Of a DNA stretch of 64,000 nt, positions 23,281 through 32,630 are shown in pieces (the first letter of the stretch is position 1; every line of letters begins with the position of its first letter). The DNA is from Alloactinosynnema sp. L-07 (lineage in GTDB: Bacteria > Actinomycetota > Actinomycetes > Mycobacteriales > Pseudonocardiaceae). The position numbers were made by a program, and so were the translations under genes. Where the stretch lies: assembly GCF_900070365.1 (NCBI RefSeq), contig NZ_LN850107.1, forward strand, positions 4,650,001 to 4,714,000, read 5' to 3'. The notes under the pieces are model-generated. The model was not told the origin of the DNA and ran no database searches. It saw only the letters and a program-made list of their open reading frames with translations.

Positions 23281-26202
23281 CGAGGCCAGCAGGCCCAGTC
23301 GCGCGGCCCGGACAGCGGGGTCCTCGGCCATCACCAGGATCTCGTCGAAGAACGTGTTCACCGGCCCGGTCAGCACCGCCGCCGCCGACACGAAGCCTGC
23401 CAGGTCCGTTCCCGCCGATCCGGCCTTCACGAACGCCTCGTGCAGCGCGATCTCGGCGGGCTCCGACAACACGGCCGCGTCGTAGGACACGGAGGTGTCG
23501 GCGGGGACGATCCGCCGGACCCGCTGCAGGGCGGCGGCCAGCGCGGCGAAGTCCGGGTCGGACACGCGTGAGGTCAGCTCCGCGAGCGTCTCGTCGGCCG
23601 CGGCGGGCGCTTGGGCCAGCGGAAGCACGGCGGCCACCAGGTCGTGGGCGTGTCCCGCGTCGAGGAGTTGCTGTTCGAACCGCTTGATGACGAACTCGGC
23701 GACGTCGGCCAGCACGGCGTCGGTGACCTCGATGCCCTGGGCCCGCACCCGCTCGGCCGCCGCGGATAGGCCGCGCGACAGCCTGATCGCCCGCAGGTCC
23801 GGGAAGGCGCGCAGGATCACCACGACGCCCGCCGCGGCCCGGCGCAGGCCGAAGGGGTCGGAACTGCCGGTGGGCTTGGCGCCGATGGCGAACAGGCCTG
23901 CCAGCAGGTCGAACCGGTCGGCCAGCGCGAGCAGCGCACCCGGGACCGTCGACGGCACCGGGCCGCCGCCCGTCCGCGGCAGTTCCATGTCGAACAGTGC
24001 CTGCGCGACGGCTTCGGGCTCCCCGGCGCGGCGGGCGTACTCGCGGGCCATGGTCCCGGCGAGGCTGGTCAGCTCGATGACCATCTGCGAGCCGAGGTCG
24101 AACTTGGCCAGTTCGGCCGCCCGCGCCAGCGTGGCAGCGTCCACACCGGACACATCGGCGGCGAGATCCTGGGCCACAGCGCCGATGCGCGCGGCGCGCT
24201 GGGCGACGGAGCCGAGGCGCTCCTCGAAGGCGAGCTTGGCGACGCCCTCCTTCATCGTGGCCAGGGGCGTCTGCAGGTCGGCCCGCCAGAAGAACGCGGC
24301 GTCCTCGTAGCGCGCCCGCAGCACGGCCTCGTTGCCCGCCCGCACCTTGTCGTGGTCACACGCTCCATTCGCGACAGCCACGAAGTGCGGCAGCAGCGCG
24401 CCGGACGCGTCGCGGACCGGCAGGTAGCGCTGGTGCTTGCGCATGACCGTGGTCAGGATCTCGCCGGGCAGGTCCAGGTACTTCTCGGCGAACGAGCCGA
24501 GCAGCGCGTTGGGCTCCTCGACCAGGTTGGTGATCTCGTCGAGCAGCGCGGACTCGCCCTCGGCGTCGATGTCCCCGCCGACCGTCGCGGCCAGTTCCCG
24601 CGCGGCGTCGATGATCCTCGACCGGCGCTCGGCCTGGTCGAGCACGATTCCGTGCGTGGCAAGGAAAGCCGGGTAGCCGTCGGCCGAGGCGACCGTGACC
24701 GTGGGCTCGTCGGCGGTGCGGTGCACCCGCGTCGTCGAGCCCGCCGTCAGCGCGGACACCGCGACCGGGACCGGGGTGTCGCCCAGCAGGGCCACCAGCC
24801 AGCGCACCGGACGGGTGAACGACAGCTTCGGGTCGCTCCACCGCATGTTCTTGTCCGCCCGCAGGTCGCCGACGATCTCGCCGAGGATCCCGCTGAGCAC
24901 CTCGACCGCGCCGCGGCCGACCTCGGTGCGCGTGATGCCCACATAGGACACCCCGTCGACCTCGATCTTTCGCAGCTCGGCCGGATCGACACCCTGGCCG
25001 CGGGCGAACCCGGCGGCGGCCTTGGTCGGATTGCCGTCGGCGTCGAACGCCGCGGACTCCCGGGGCCCGCGCACGGTGCGCTCGGCGTCGGGCTCCCGCG
25101 CGCCGACCGACTCGACCAGCGCGACGATCCGGCGCGGGGTGGCGAAGGTGGCGATGTCGCCGTGCGCGAGGCGGGTGGCCGCGAGCTTGTCGGTCAGCGC
25201 GGCGCGAACGGCGTCGGCGGTGCGGCCCACCTCGTGCGGCGGCAGTTCCTCGGTGCCGATCTCGAACAGCAGCGTCCGCTCACCGTCCACCTCCGGGAAC
25301 GAGGTGGGCGCGGGCGCCGGGACGGGGAGATCAGCGGTGCCCAGCGGGTGACCGAGCTCGGCCCGCCGCTCGGCCCACAGGGTCGCTACCTCCCTGGCCA
25401 GCCCGCGCATCCTGGCGAATGCCTTGGCCCGCTCCGTGGTGCTGACCGCGCCGCGCGCGTCGAGGACGTTGAAGGTGTGCGAGCACTTGAGCACGTGGAT
25501 GTGGGCGGGCACCGGCAGGCGCAGGTCCAGCAGCCTGCGCGCCTCGGCGGCGTATTCCTCGAACAGCCGCCGCTGCGAGTCCACATCGGCGTCGTCGAGA
25601 TAGAACCTGCTCATCTCGTACTCGGCCTGCCCGAAAGCCTCGCCATAGGAAATTCCCGGCGCGTAGGCGATGTCGGCGAAATGGTCCACACCTTGCAACG
25701 CCATCATGATGCGTTCGACGCCATAGGTGATCTCGACCGAAACCGGGTCGAGCGTCATTCCGCCCGCCTGCTGGAAATAGGTGAACTGGGTGATCTCCAG
25801 TCCGTCGAGCCACACCTCCCAGCCCAGTCCCCACGCGCCGAGCGCGGGCGAGGCCCAGTTGTCCTCGACGAACCGGATGTCGTGGGCGCGCACGTCGATG
25901 CCCAGGGCCTGCAGGCTGCCCAGGTACAGCTCCTGCGGGTTGCCCGGGTCCGGCTTGAGGATCACCTGGAACTGGGTGTGGGTCTGCAGGCGGTTCGGGT
26001 TCTCCCCGTACCGGGCGTCGTCTGGCCGCACACTGGGCTCCACGTAGGCCACCCGCCACGGCTCCGGCCCCAGCACGCGCAGCACGGTCGCCGGGTTGAG
26101 GGTGCCCGCGCCCACCTCGGTGTTGAACGGCTGCACCACCATGGCGCCGCGCTCGGTCCAGTACCTGGTCAACGCGAGCAACGCGTCCTGCATGGTCAGC
26201 AC
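23218..26202 (-). CDS. glyQS: glycyl-tRNA synthetase, fused alpha and beta subunits
   Basis: The 994-residue protein is a bacterial-type glycyl-tRNA synthetase with both subunits in one chain. Residues 1-300 are the alpha (catalytic) part: MQDALLALTRYW, GAGTLNPATVLRVLGPEPW, AYVEPSVRPDDARYGENPNR and YFQQAGGMTLDPVSVEITYG. Residues about 310-994 are the beta part: LLFEIGTEELPPHEV, the HD-type MRKHQRYLPV and the C-terminal DALR/anticodon region. It charges tRNA-Gly in the cytoplasm. Most actinobacteria use the unrelated dimeric enzyme, so this form may be a second copy or a lineage-specific replacement. Its 3' end is duplicated at 21731. Confidence 0.95.
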   Translation of the reverse strand: MLTMQDALLALTRYWTERGAMVVQPFNTEVGAGTLNPATVLRVLGPEPWRVAYVEPSVRPDDARYGENPNRLQTHTQFQVILKPDPGNPQELYLGSLQALGIDVRAHDIRFVEDNWASPALGAWGLGWEVWLDGLEITQFTYFQQAGGMTLDPVSVEITYGVERIMMALQGVDHFADIAYAPGISYGEAFGQAEYEMSRFYLDDADVDSQRRLFEEYAAEARRLLDLRLPVPAHIHVLKCSHTFNVLDARGAVSTTERAKAFARMRGLAREVATLWAERRAELGHPLGTADLPVPAPAPTSFPEVDGERTLLFEIGTEELPPHEVGRTADAVRAALTDKLAATRLAHGDIATFATPRRIVALVESVGAREPDAERTVRGPRESAAFDADGNPTKAAAGFARGQGVDPAELRKIEVDGVSYVGITRTEVGRGAVEVLSGILGEIVGDLRADKNMRWSDPKLSFTRPVRWLVALLGDTPVPVAVSALTAGSTTRVHRTADEPTVTVASADGYPAFLATHGIVLDQAERRSRIIDAARELAATVGGDIDAEGESALLDEITNLVEEPNALLGSFAEKYLDLPGEILTTVMRKHQRYLPVRDASGALLPHFVAVANGACDHDKVRAGNEAVLRARYEDAAFFWRADLQTPLATMKEGVAKLAFEERLGSVAQRAARIGAVAQDLAADVSGVDAATLARAAELAKFDLGSQMVIELTSLAGTMAREYARRAGEPEAVAQALFDMELPRTGGGPVPSTVPGALLALADRFDLLAGLFAIGAKPTGSSDPFGLRRAAAGVVVILRAFPDLRAIRLSRGLSAAAERVRAQGIEVTDAVLADVAEFVIKRFEQQLLDAGHAHDLVAAVLPLAQAPAAADETLAELTSRVSDPDFAALAAALQRVRRIVPADTSVSYDAAVLSEPAEIALHEAFVKAGSAGTDLAGFVSAAAVLTGPVNTFFDEILVMAEDPAVRAARLGLLASIRDLAAPVLDWQALTTSLEG

Positions 26203-26252
26203 AGTGCTACCTCATCTACGAACCTGGATGGGATGCGGGCAGTCTAGTGTCT

Positions 26253-27017
26253 ATGTCTGCCAGCACCGACCTGTGGATCCGCCGCTTCCATCCGGCCCCC
26301 GCCGCCGCACACCGCCTGGTGATATTCCCCCACGCGGGTGGCTCGGCCAGCTTCTACTTCCCGTTCTCCAAGGCGCTGTCCCCCGATGTGGACGTGCTCA
26401 CCGTCCAATATCCCGGCCGCCAGGACCGGCTGGCCGAGCCGCTGATCGACTCCGTCACCGGTTTGGCCGATGCGCTGACCGAGGTCGTCCGGCCATGGAT
26501 GGACCGTCCGGTCACCTTCTTCGGCCACAGCATGGGCGCCTCGGTGGCCTACGAGCTGGCCCTGCGGCTGCCCCCGAGCAGGCTGGTCGTGTCCGGGCGG
26601 ATGGCCCCGAGCACGTGGCGTGAGGACTACATCCACACGCTGGACGACGCGGGCGTGATGGCCAAGACCCGCGAGTTGGCGGGCACCGAGGCCGAGGCGC
26701 TCGACGACCCCGAAATCATGGCGATGGTCCTGCCCACGATCCGCAACGACTACCGCGCCGCCGAGCTCTACCGCGGCGATCCAAGGTCCCAGGTCGACGC
26801 CCCAATCCTGGCCATGACCGGCGACGCCGACCCCAGGACCACATCGGACGAGGTCAAGGCATGGGCCGAGCACACCACCGGAACCCTCGACATCGAGGTA
26901 TACCCAGGCGGGCACTTCTTCCTAATCGACAACGTGCTAGCAATAGGAGCTGTGTTGTTGGCGTCCCCTCCAGGGACGCGCGCTCGGCCGCCTCAAGGTG
27001 ACGTTTCGGGCACGTGA
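26253..27017 (+). CDS. type II thioesterase
   Basis: The 254-residue alpha/beta-hydrolase is of the external thioesterase type. It has RLVIFPHAGGSASFYFPFSK, VQYPGRQDRLAEPL, the nucleophile Ser93 in FGHSMGASVAYELA, ILAMTGDADPR (acid) and the histidine in GGHFFLID. Such enzymes clear misloaded acyl groups from PKS/NRPS carrier proteins, so a megasynthase should exist in the genome although none is in the window. GTG 26247 and ATG 26253 are both possible starts. It diverges from glyS with a 50-base gap and ends inside a long inverted repeat shared with the LuxR gene's end. Confidence 0.93.
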   Translation: MSASTDLWIRRFHPAPAAAHRLVIFPHAGGSASFYFPFSKALSPDVDVLTVQYPGRQDRLAEPLIDSVTGLADALTEVVRPWMDRPVTFFGHSMGASVAYELALRLPPSRLVVSGRMAPSTWREDYIHTLDDAGVMAKTRELAGTEAEALDDPEIMAMVLPTIRNDYRAAELYRGDPRSQVDAPILAMTGDADPRTTSDEVKAWAEHTTGTLDIEVYPGGHFFLIDNVLAIGAVLLASPPGTRARPPQGDVSGT

Positions 27018-27072
27018 ACACGCCAGACTTCGTCGGCGCATTCACGCACCCGAAACGTCACCGCGGCCGAGC
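26982..27072. terminator. long inverted repeat between converging genes
   Basis: GCTCGGCCGC (26982-26991) pairs with GCGGCCGAGC (27063-27072), and GGTGACGTTTCGGG (26997-27010) pairs with CCCGAAACGTCACC (27049-27062), with a 5-base bulge on one side. The thioesterase stop codon lies in the apical region. It can terminate both the thioesterase and LuxR transcripts. Confidence 0.75.
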
Positions 27073-27085
27073 GGTGTTGGTGCGG

Positions 27086-29848
27086 CTAGCGGTCCTCGGC
27101 CATCAGCTGCCGGGGGAGGCCAGCGGGCAAGTCAGTCCGTTTGGTGACCTTCAGCTTCCGGTAGACCCTGGTCAGGTGCTGTTCAACAGTGCTGACCGTG
27201 ATGTAGAGCTTGCCGCCGATCTCGCGGTTGGTGTGACCGAGCGCGGCCAGTACCGCCACCCGGCGCTCGGCCTCGCTCAGTACGTCCATGCTGAGGCTCT
27301 CCGCGTCGGCCGGGTAGGGCTCGGCCTCGCGGGCGGGCCGCAGGTCGCGGCTGAGCGGCTCGGCCTGACAGCGCTTGGCCATTTGCAGCGCCCGCCGGGC
27401 CACCGCCCGCGCCTTCTCGCACGCGCCGGAGTCCTGGTGGGCCTGGCTCAGGTCCGTCAGGGCCCTGGCCAGCTCGAACCGGTCGCCGCCCGCGTGCAGC
27501 AGGTCGACCGACTCGGCCAGGATGGACACCCGCCGGGTCGCGTCGACCGTGGCCGCGAGGATCCGCATGGCGATCCCGCGGTTGCGGGGGCCGCGGCAGC
27601 CGGGCAGCGCCAAGTGCTCGGAGACCAGCGTCCTGGCCGCCTCCCGGTTGCCCAGGGCGAGCTGGGCCTGAGCGGCGCCGACCCGCCACGGGGCGAGCGC
27701 GGGCAGGTCGACCGACCAGCGCGCCATCAGCTCGCCGCAGCGCTGGAAGTCGCCGAGCGCGGCGTGCGGGCGGTCGGTGGCCAGATAGTGCGCGCCCCGC
27801 GCGTAGAGGTACTGCAGGCCGAACTGGGTCTGGAAGACCGACTCCGGCACCGGCTGGCGCAGCAGCGTCGCGGCCAGCTGATGGTCGCCCATGGCGGTCG
27901 CCGCGGCGACGCGCACCGCCGTCACCGAGCCCATGACCACGCCCCAGCCCTGCGCGGACACCGCGTCGGCGGCCACCCTGGCGTACTCGGCCGCGGCGGG
28001 CAGGTCGCCCTGGCGCAACGCGATCTCCCCGCGCAGCCCGCCGAGCACGGCCTGCCAGGTGACCGCGCGCCGGTTGGTGGCCTCGGCCAGCAGCGCCTCG
28101 CACACCGTGGCCGCCCGGTCGATGCGGTCGGCGTGGATCAACGCGGCCAGCGCCGAGAGCTGGGCGCCGAAGGCCTGCTCACCGAGCCTGCAGCTCTGCA
28201 GGATGTACTCGGCGGCCCGCGCGGTCTCGCTGTCGGCCTTGCCCGCGCGGATGGCGTCGAGCACCGCTCCGGCGCGGCTCCACGGATCGTCCTTGCCCGA
28301 CGGCAGCGGCATGGACTTGATCCGCTCCGTGGCGCCGGGGGTGACGAAGGCCAGCCACCGCACGACCAGGCCGAGATAGGCCGCGGCCGGGTGGTCCGGC
28401 TTCGACGCCGCGGCGGCCAACCCGGCCAGGGTGCCCGCCAGGTCCTCGGTGTGGCCGTACCAGAGCAGGAACTTCGCCAGATGCACGGCGTTGTGGTCGG
28501 CGAGGGTGCCGCTGGCCCGCGCGTCGAGCAGCGGGGTCAGGTGGCGCTCCGCGGCGGCCGAGTTCTCCCGCCACTCCACCCGCAGCAGCTGGGTGACGAT
28601 GTCGGCGTGCTCGGTCTCGTCGGAACAGGACCGGGCGGCCAGGTCAAGCCGGGCCATGGCGAGGTCGAGCCGGTCGGCGACCTGCGCCTCCTGCGCAGCG
28701 TGGCGCAGCACCGCCACCGCCCACGGACCGTCGGCCTGGTCGGCGGCGACGAGGTGGTCGGCGACCTGGGCGGCGTCGGCGCCGTCGTGGTGCAGCAGCC
28801 AGGCCGCCCGCAGGTGCCTGGCGGCCCGATCGGCCTTGCCGAGCCCGTGCAGCACGGCGGCCTTGGCCACCGGGTGCCGGAAGCGGCCGCCGTCGAGCAG
28901 ACCGGCCAGCTCCAGCACCTCCAGCACCGACCCGGCGGCCTCCGCGGTCATGTCGACAAGCCTGCCGACCAGCGCCGGGGTGCCCGCGTCGCCCAGCAGC
29001 GCCAGGCCGCGGGCGACCTCGAGCATCGCGGGCTCCCAGCGGTGCAGGCAGGAGATGACGGCGTGGCCGTAGGCCTGGCCGACGGCCATCTCCTTCTCCC
29101 GGCCGCCGCCCGCCCTGGTCGCGGCCCGGAAGTCCTCGATCAGCGCGGTGGCCAGCAGCGGGTTGCCGCCGCTGAGCGCGTGGTGCACCGGGGCCAGCGT
29201 GCGCGCGGTGCTGGTGTCCAACTCGGCGCGCAGCAGGTCTTCGACACCGCGCTTGGACAGTGGAGCCAGGCGCAGGTGGGTGGTGTTGGGCTGGCGGGTG
29301 ACCTCGGCGCGGAACACCGCGCGGGTCGGACGGGGCAGGGCCCACTCGGTCAGAATGATCATGACCCGGGCGAAGCGCATCCGTCGTTGCAGGTAGAGCA
29401 CGGCTTGCAGGGAGGGTCCGTCGGCGAACTGGACGTCGTCGACGCAGAGTACGACCAACGTGCTTTTGGCCGCCTCCATGAGGGCGGCGCAGAGGCCTTC
29501 CAGGATCAGCGCGCGGGAGCGGCCGATGCTGACGGGATCGGGCCGGGCCGCGTCCGTGTCGCCGCTGAGCAAAGAGGCGACGTTCGCGGCCACGGCCTCG
29601 GGTAATGTCTGCGCGCTCGCCAATTGCTTCAGCACGCCGAAGGCCAGGCTGTGCTCGGCCCGTGAGCCCGTCGCGGTGAGCACCGTGGCGCCCTTGCCCG
29701 CGGCGTGCTCGGCGAAGGTGTGCAGTAGTTCGGTCTTGCCGCTGGCGACCCCACCGCTGATCAGCGCGACCTGCCCCCGGTTGCGTGCACAGTCGGCGAA
29801 GAGCCGGTTCAGGGTTCTCAGTTCCTCGTTCCGCTCGACCAGCGCCAT
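27086..29848 (-). CDS. LuxR-family LAL-type ATPase transcriptional activator
   Basis: At 920 residues this is a typical large ATP-binding LuxR (LAL) regulator. Residues about 25-45 hold the Walker A ISGGVASGKTELL. Walker B is VVLCVDDVQFADGPSLQ and there is a sensor region LSGGNPLLATALIEDF. A long TPR-like middle follows, and a LuxR HTH closes the chain (LSEAERRVAVLAALGHTNRE, KLYITVSTVEQHLTRVYRKL). LALs are usually pathway activators of antibiotic clusters. It lies beside a type II thioesterase, so it may control a biosynthetic locus, but its target is not shown. Its start faces a 667-base intergenic region and the CHAT operon. Confidence 0.93.
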   Translation of the reverse strand: MALVERNEELRTLNRLFADCARNRGQVALISGGVASGKTELLHTFAEHAAGKGATVLTATGSRAEHSLAFGVLKQLASAQTLPEAVAANVASLLSGDTDAARPDPVSIGRSRALILEGLCAALMEAAKSTLVVLCVDDVQFADGPSLQAVLYLQRRMRFARVMIILTEWALPRPTRAVFRAEVTRQPNTTHLRLAPLSKRGVEDLLRAELDTSTARTLAPVHHALSGGNPLLATALIEDFRAATRAGGGREKEMAVGQAYGHAVISCLHRWEPAMLEVARGLALLGDAGTPALVGRLVDMTAEAAGSVLEVLELAGLLDGGRFRHPVAKAAVLHGLGKADRAARHLRAAWLLHHDGADAAQVADHLVAADQADGPWAVAVLRHAAQEAQVADRLDLAMARLDLAARSCSDETEHADIVTQLLRVEWRENSAAAERHLTPLLDARASGTLADHNAVHLAKFLLWYGHTEDLAGTLAGLAAAASKPDHPAAAYLGLVVRWLAFVTPGATERIKSMPLPSGKDDPWSRAGAVLDAIRAGKADSETARAAEYILQSCRLGEQAFGAQLSALAALIHADRIDRAATVCEALLAEATNRRAVTWQAVLGGLRGEIALRQGDLPAAAEYARVAADAVSAQGWGVVMGSVTAVRVAAATAMGDHQLAATLLRQPVPESVFQTQFGLQYLYARGAHYLATDRPHAALGDFQRCGELMARWSVDLPALAPWRVGAAQAQLALGNREAARTLVSEHLALPGCRGPRNRGIAMRILAATVDATRRVSILAESVDLLHAGGDRFELARALTDLSQAHQDSGACEKARAVARRALQMAKRCQAEPLSRDLRPAREAEPYPADAESLSMDVLSEAERRVAVLAALGHTNREIGGKLYITVSTVEQHLTRVYRKLKVTKRTDLPAGLPRQLMAEDR

Positions 29849-30515
29849 CCGTCGCCTTTCCCCTGTGAGCCCACCGCGGCCCCGGCGTCACCTCCACACC
29901 TGGGCCGAAGTCACTCATCGTGACCAGTTTTTCCCGTTACCCCACGGTCGAGACTGAATCTAACGGCATCGCGAGCAATTGTGGAAGGTTTCCCAAGTGC
30001 CCAGGTGAGCTTTCCTCGATCTTGACGGCGTCTCACTTTTCCTGTCCGCCGTTCGGCCCATTCGACTCATCCCTCGGTCGTACAACGGCCGCCCGGGTCG
30101 GTGAAGCGACAACTACTTTCCCACATGGGGGCACCCGGCGGGCTGAACGACGAAGGTGCACGCCGGGAAGCGTTGGAGGGTTGGCCAGTTTCCAACAGCG
30201 AACCTCAAGACCAGATCAAGTCCCCTGTGGACCTGGTTGGGACAACCGTCTCCGGGCAGACACCTCGACGGGGTTCTTCGGCAACCCGCCACACAGGACA
30301 GACAGGGCCGCTCCACCATTTCGCTAACTGGCGGTAACCAATGTCGGATATCCGCACGATCTCGGAGCGAGACGATTCATATTGTTTCCGTCACCGCCCC
30401 AATTGGCAAAGAATTTTCGCGGTCCAGTGGCGGGTCGCGCTTTAGCCGACGCACCCGTGCGCGCCTACCGTCACGGAAGTGACTACGTTGACGACCAACG
30501 GTGAGGAGGCGCGAG
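29849..30515. other. 667-base intergenic region between the LAL regulator and the CHAT operon
   Basis: No convincing gene is seen. It is less G+C-rich than its surroundings and contains several A/T runs (TTTTTCCC near 29929, GAATTTTC near 30412), as expected of a region carrying two divergent promoters. A 14-base inverted repeat GTCAC-GGAA-GTGAC is at 30470-30483, about 33 bases before the CHAT start. Confidence 0.6.
30470..30483. promoter_or_regulatory. GTCAC-GGAA-GTGAC site ahead of the CHAT operon
   Basis: A perfect inverted repeat of 5-bp arms with a 4-base spacer lies 33 bases before the CHAT start. It could be an operator; no adjacent specific regulator gene other than the LAL is seen. 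Confidence 0.35.
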
Positions 30516-32630
30516 ATGTGGGAACCGGACCTGCCCCGGTTGGTCAGTCTGCTCGCCGACCCCGCCCGCCACCACGAGGCCGCCGCCCTGCTCGCCAAGG
30601 TCCCGTGGATCTTCGGTGCGGCAGGCCTGCGCAGGTGGATCAAGGCGGCCATCGACCACGGCGAACCGCCGGGCGCGATCGCCGCGCGGCTGACAACGCA
30701 CAACCGAGCCGTGGTGCTGCGCGCGATGGCTCCGCTGGTGGCCGACGGGCACTATCGGCCGACCGCCGCGCGGGCCCTGCTTCTGGCGTTGGGAGGCGCG
30801 AGGTCGGCTCCGCCCCCACCTCGCGACGGCGGATACGGCCAGGCACCGGTCGATCCGCGACCATACTGGGAACGCCCGCGGCCCGACCCAGAGTGGCGGC
30901 AGTGGCCGCCCGGCCCCTATCCCGGCTGGCAGACCGGCCCACCGCTGAACCCCGGCAGACCCCTCACACCATCCGATCCGGGCTATCCGATCGTGCCGCC
31001 CTTCGACCCCGCCGAGCCGGATCCCGAACAGACCGGCGCCTTCCCGATCCCCGAGGGCCCGGAGCCGCCCACCACCCGGGAGGCCTGGCCCGCGCTGGAC
31101 TTCCCGGCCGCGGTCGCCGCCGACGAGCGATTCGACATCGACGTCGGCATCGGCCCGCGCCAGGACATCGAACTATTCGGCACCGGGTCGTTCACCGTGC
31201 CCTCGACCTCGGTCGAACTAGAGGTCGTCCTCATGTACGACCCCGCCGCGTTCGCTCCGGTCGGCTGGGCCAACCCGATCAGGCTCACGGTCACCCCGAC
31301 CCGCCCCTACCCGCTCGCCACCGTCGGCATGACCGCCTTGGGCGGGCCGAACCTGCGCACCCGCCGCGATATCGGCGCGTCCTTCTATGTCGACGGCGGC
31401 CTGCGCGGGTACGCCTCGCGCGGGATCGAGGTCACCGGCACGCCCTCCGGCGTCGTCCCGCTGTTCGACGGCGGCCTGCTCGACATCGGTCCGTTGCTGG
31501 CCCAGGACGCGCCGGACCTGGTCGTCGTGGTGGAGCGCGGCGAGGACCTGCGCGGGCAGACCCTGTTGTGGAGCACCAGGACCACCCTGCCGGGGGTGCC
31601 CGCCGCGCCAGGTCCGTTCCGCAGCGAGATCGGCGAGGACCCGGCCGCGTTCGCCCGGCGGATCCGACTCGACATCGGTGCGTTCGGCGGCGACGCGCGC
31701 GGCACCACCCTCAAGCTCATCGGCGTCGGCCGCGCGATCGCCGATCACATCCCCGAGGAGGTCCGCGCCGCGCTGACCGCGGCGGCGGCCGCCCGCGCCC
31801 CCGAACCGGCCACGGTCCTGCTGCTCAGCTCCGAACCGCACGTGCCGTGGGAGCTGGCGGTGCTCGACCCGCCGCCGCCCGGCAGTCCCTTCCTCGGCTC
31901 GGCCATGGCGATCGGCCGCTGGGTGCTGGCCAAGAGCAGGCCCCGGCCGACACCGCCGACGCAGGTCCGCGCGGACCGGCACACCGTGGTCACCGCCCGG
32001 TACGAAGGGGTGGCGGGCTGGTCTCGCCTTCCCTTCGCCGAGGCCGAAGCCGAGCGACTGCGCCTGGCCTACCCACCCGCCGACGAGATCGAGCCGCTGC
32101 ACTCCGCCGTGCTCGACTGCCTGGAAGCCGGGCCGGTGGGCGGCGTGCTGCACTTCGCGCTGCACGGCAGATACGATCCGGAGAACGCCCAGGACGGTCT
32201 GGTCCTGCTCGCCCCGTCCGACGCCGACCCGACCCGGCTGGTGCCCCGCTTCCTGCAACCCGACCAGGTCGCCGCGCTCGAGTTCACCACGGCACCGTTC
32301 GTGTTCCTCAACTCCTGCCAGGTCGGCGCGGCAGGCGAGGTGCTCGGGGACTACTCCGGCCTGGCGAAGGCGTTCCTGGCGGCGGGGGCGGCAGGCGTCG
32401 TCGCTCCACTGTGGAATGTCAACGACGAGGCCGCGGGCGCGCTGGCCGACAGCTTCTACCGCGCCGCCTACGGCCCCGAGTCGCTGGCGCCCGCGGAGTT
32501 CCTGCGCCGGGCCCGGTCCCAGGTGACCCGCACCGACTTCCCGGCGTGGCCCGCGACCACGCTGGCATACCAGTTCTTCGGCCACCCTCGCCTGAGGCTG
32601 CGCCGCGACAAGGGGGCAAACCATGGCTGA
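30516..32630 (+). CDS. CHAT-domain (caspase-like) protease with N-terminal helical and beta domains
   Basis: The 704-residue protein has four parts. An N-terminal helical domain (about 1-95, LPRLVSLLADPARHHEAAAL) is followed by a Pro/Gly-rich linker (about 100-190). A beta-rich domain covers about 210-400 (ELFGTGSFTVPSTSVELEVV). A C-terminal CHAT domain starts near 420 (TVLLLSSEPHVPWELAVLDP). The catalytic pair is His550 in LHFALHGRYD and Cys601 in FVFLNSCQVG. CHAT proteases are related to caspases and separase and act in bacterial conflict systems, often by cleaving a partner. GAGGAGG is placed 7 bases before the ATG at 30516. The gene overlaps the alpha/beta-hydrolase gene by 8 bases, so the two are translationally coupled. 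Its natural substrate could be that hydrolase, but this is inference. Confidence 0.9.
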   Translation: MWEPDLPRLVSLLADPARHHEAAALLAKVPWIFGAAGLRRWIKAAIDHGEPPGAIAARLTTHNRAVVLRAMAPLVADGHYRPTAARALLLALGGARSAPPPPRDGGYGQAPVDPRPYWERPRPDPEWRQWPPGPYPGWQTGPPLNPGRPLTPSDPGYPIVPPFDPAEPDPEQTGAFPIPEGPEPPTTREAWPALDFPAAVAADERFDIDVGIGPRQDIELFGTGSFTVPSTSVELEVVLMYDPAAFAPVGWANPIRLTVTPTRPYPLATVGMTALGGPNLRTRRDIGASFYVDGGLRGYASRGIEVTGTPSGVVPLFDGGLLDIGPLLAQDAPDLVVVVERGEDLRGQTLLWSTRTTLPGVPAAPGPFRSEIGEDPAAFARRIRLDIGAFGGDARGTTLKLIGVGRAIADHIPEEVRAALTAAAAARAPEPATVLLLSSEPHVPWELAVLDPPPPGSPFLGSAMAIGRWVLAKSRPRPTPPTQVRADRHTVVTARYEGVAGWSRLPFAEAEAERLRLAYPPADEIEPLHSAVLDCLEAGPVGGVLHFALHGRYDPENAQDGLVLLAPSDADPTRLVPRFLQPDQVAALEFTTAPFVFLNSCQVGAAGEVLGDYSGLAKAFLAAGAAGVVAPLWNVNDEAAGALADSFYRAAYGPESLAPAEFLRRARSQVTRTDFPAWPATTLAYQFFGHPRLRLRRDKGANHG

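Noticed and set aside
26203..26252. T-box riboswitch ahead of glyQS
   Set aside because: Only about 50 bases separate the two start codons, too little for a T-box leader.
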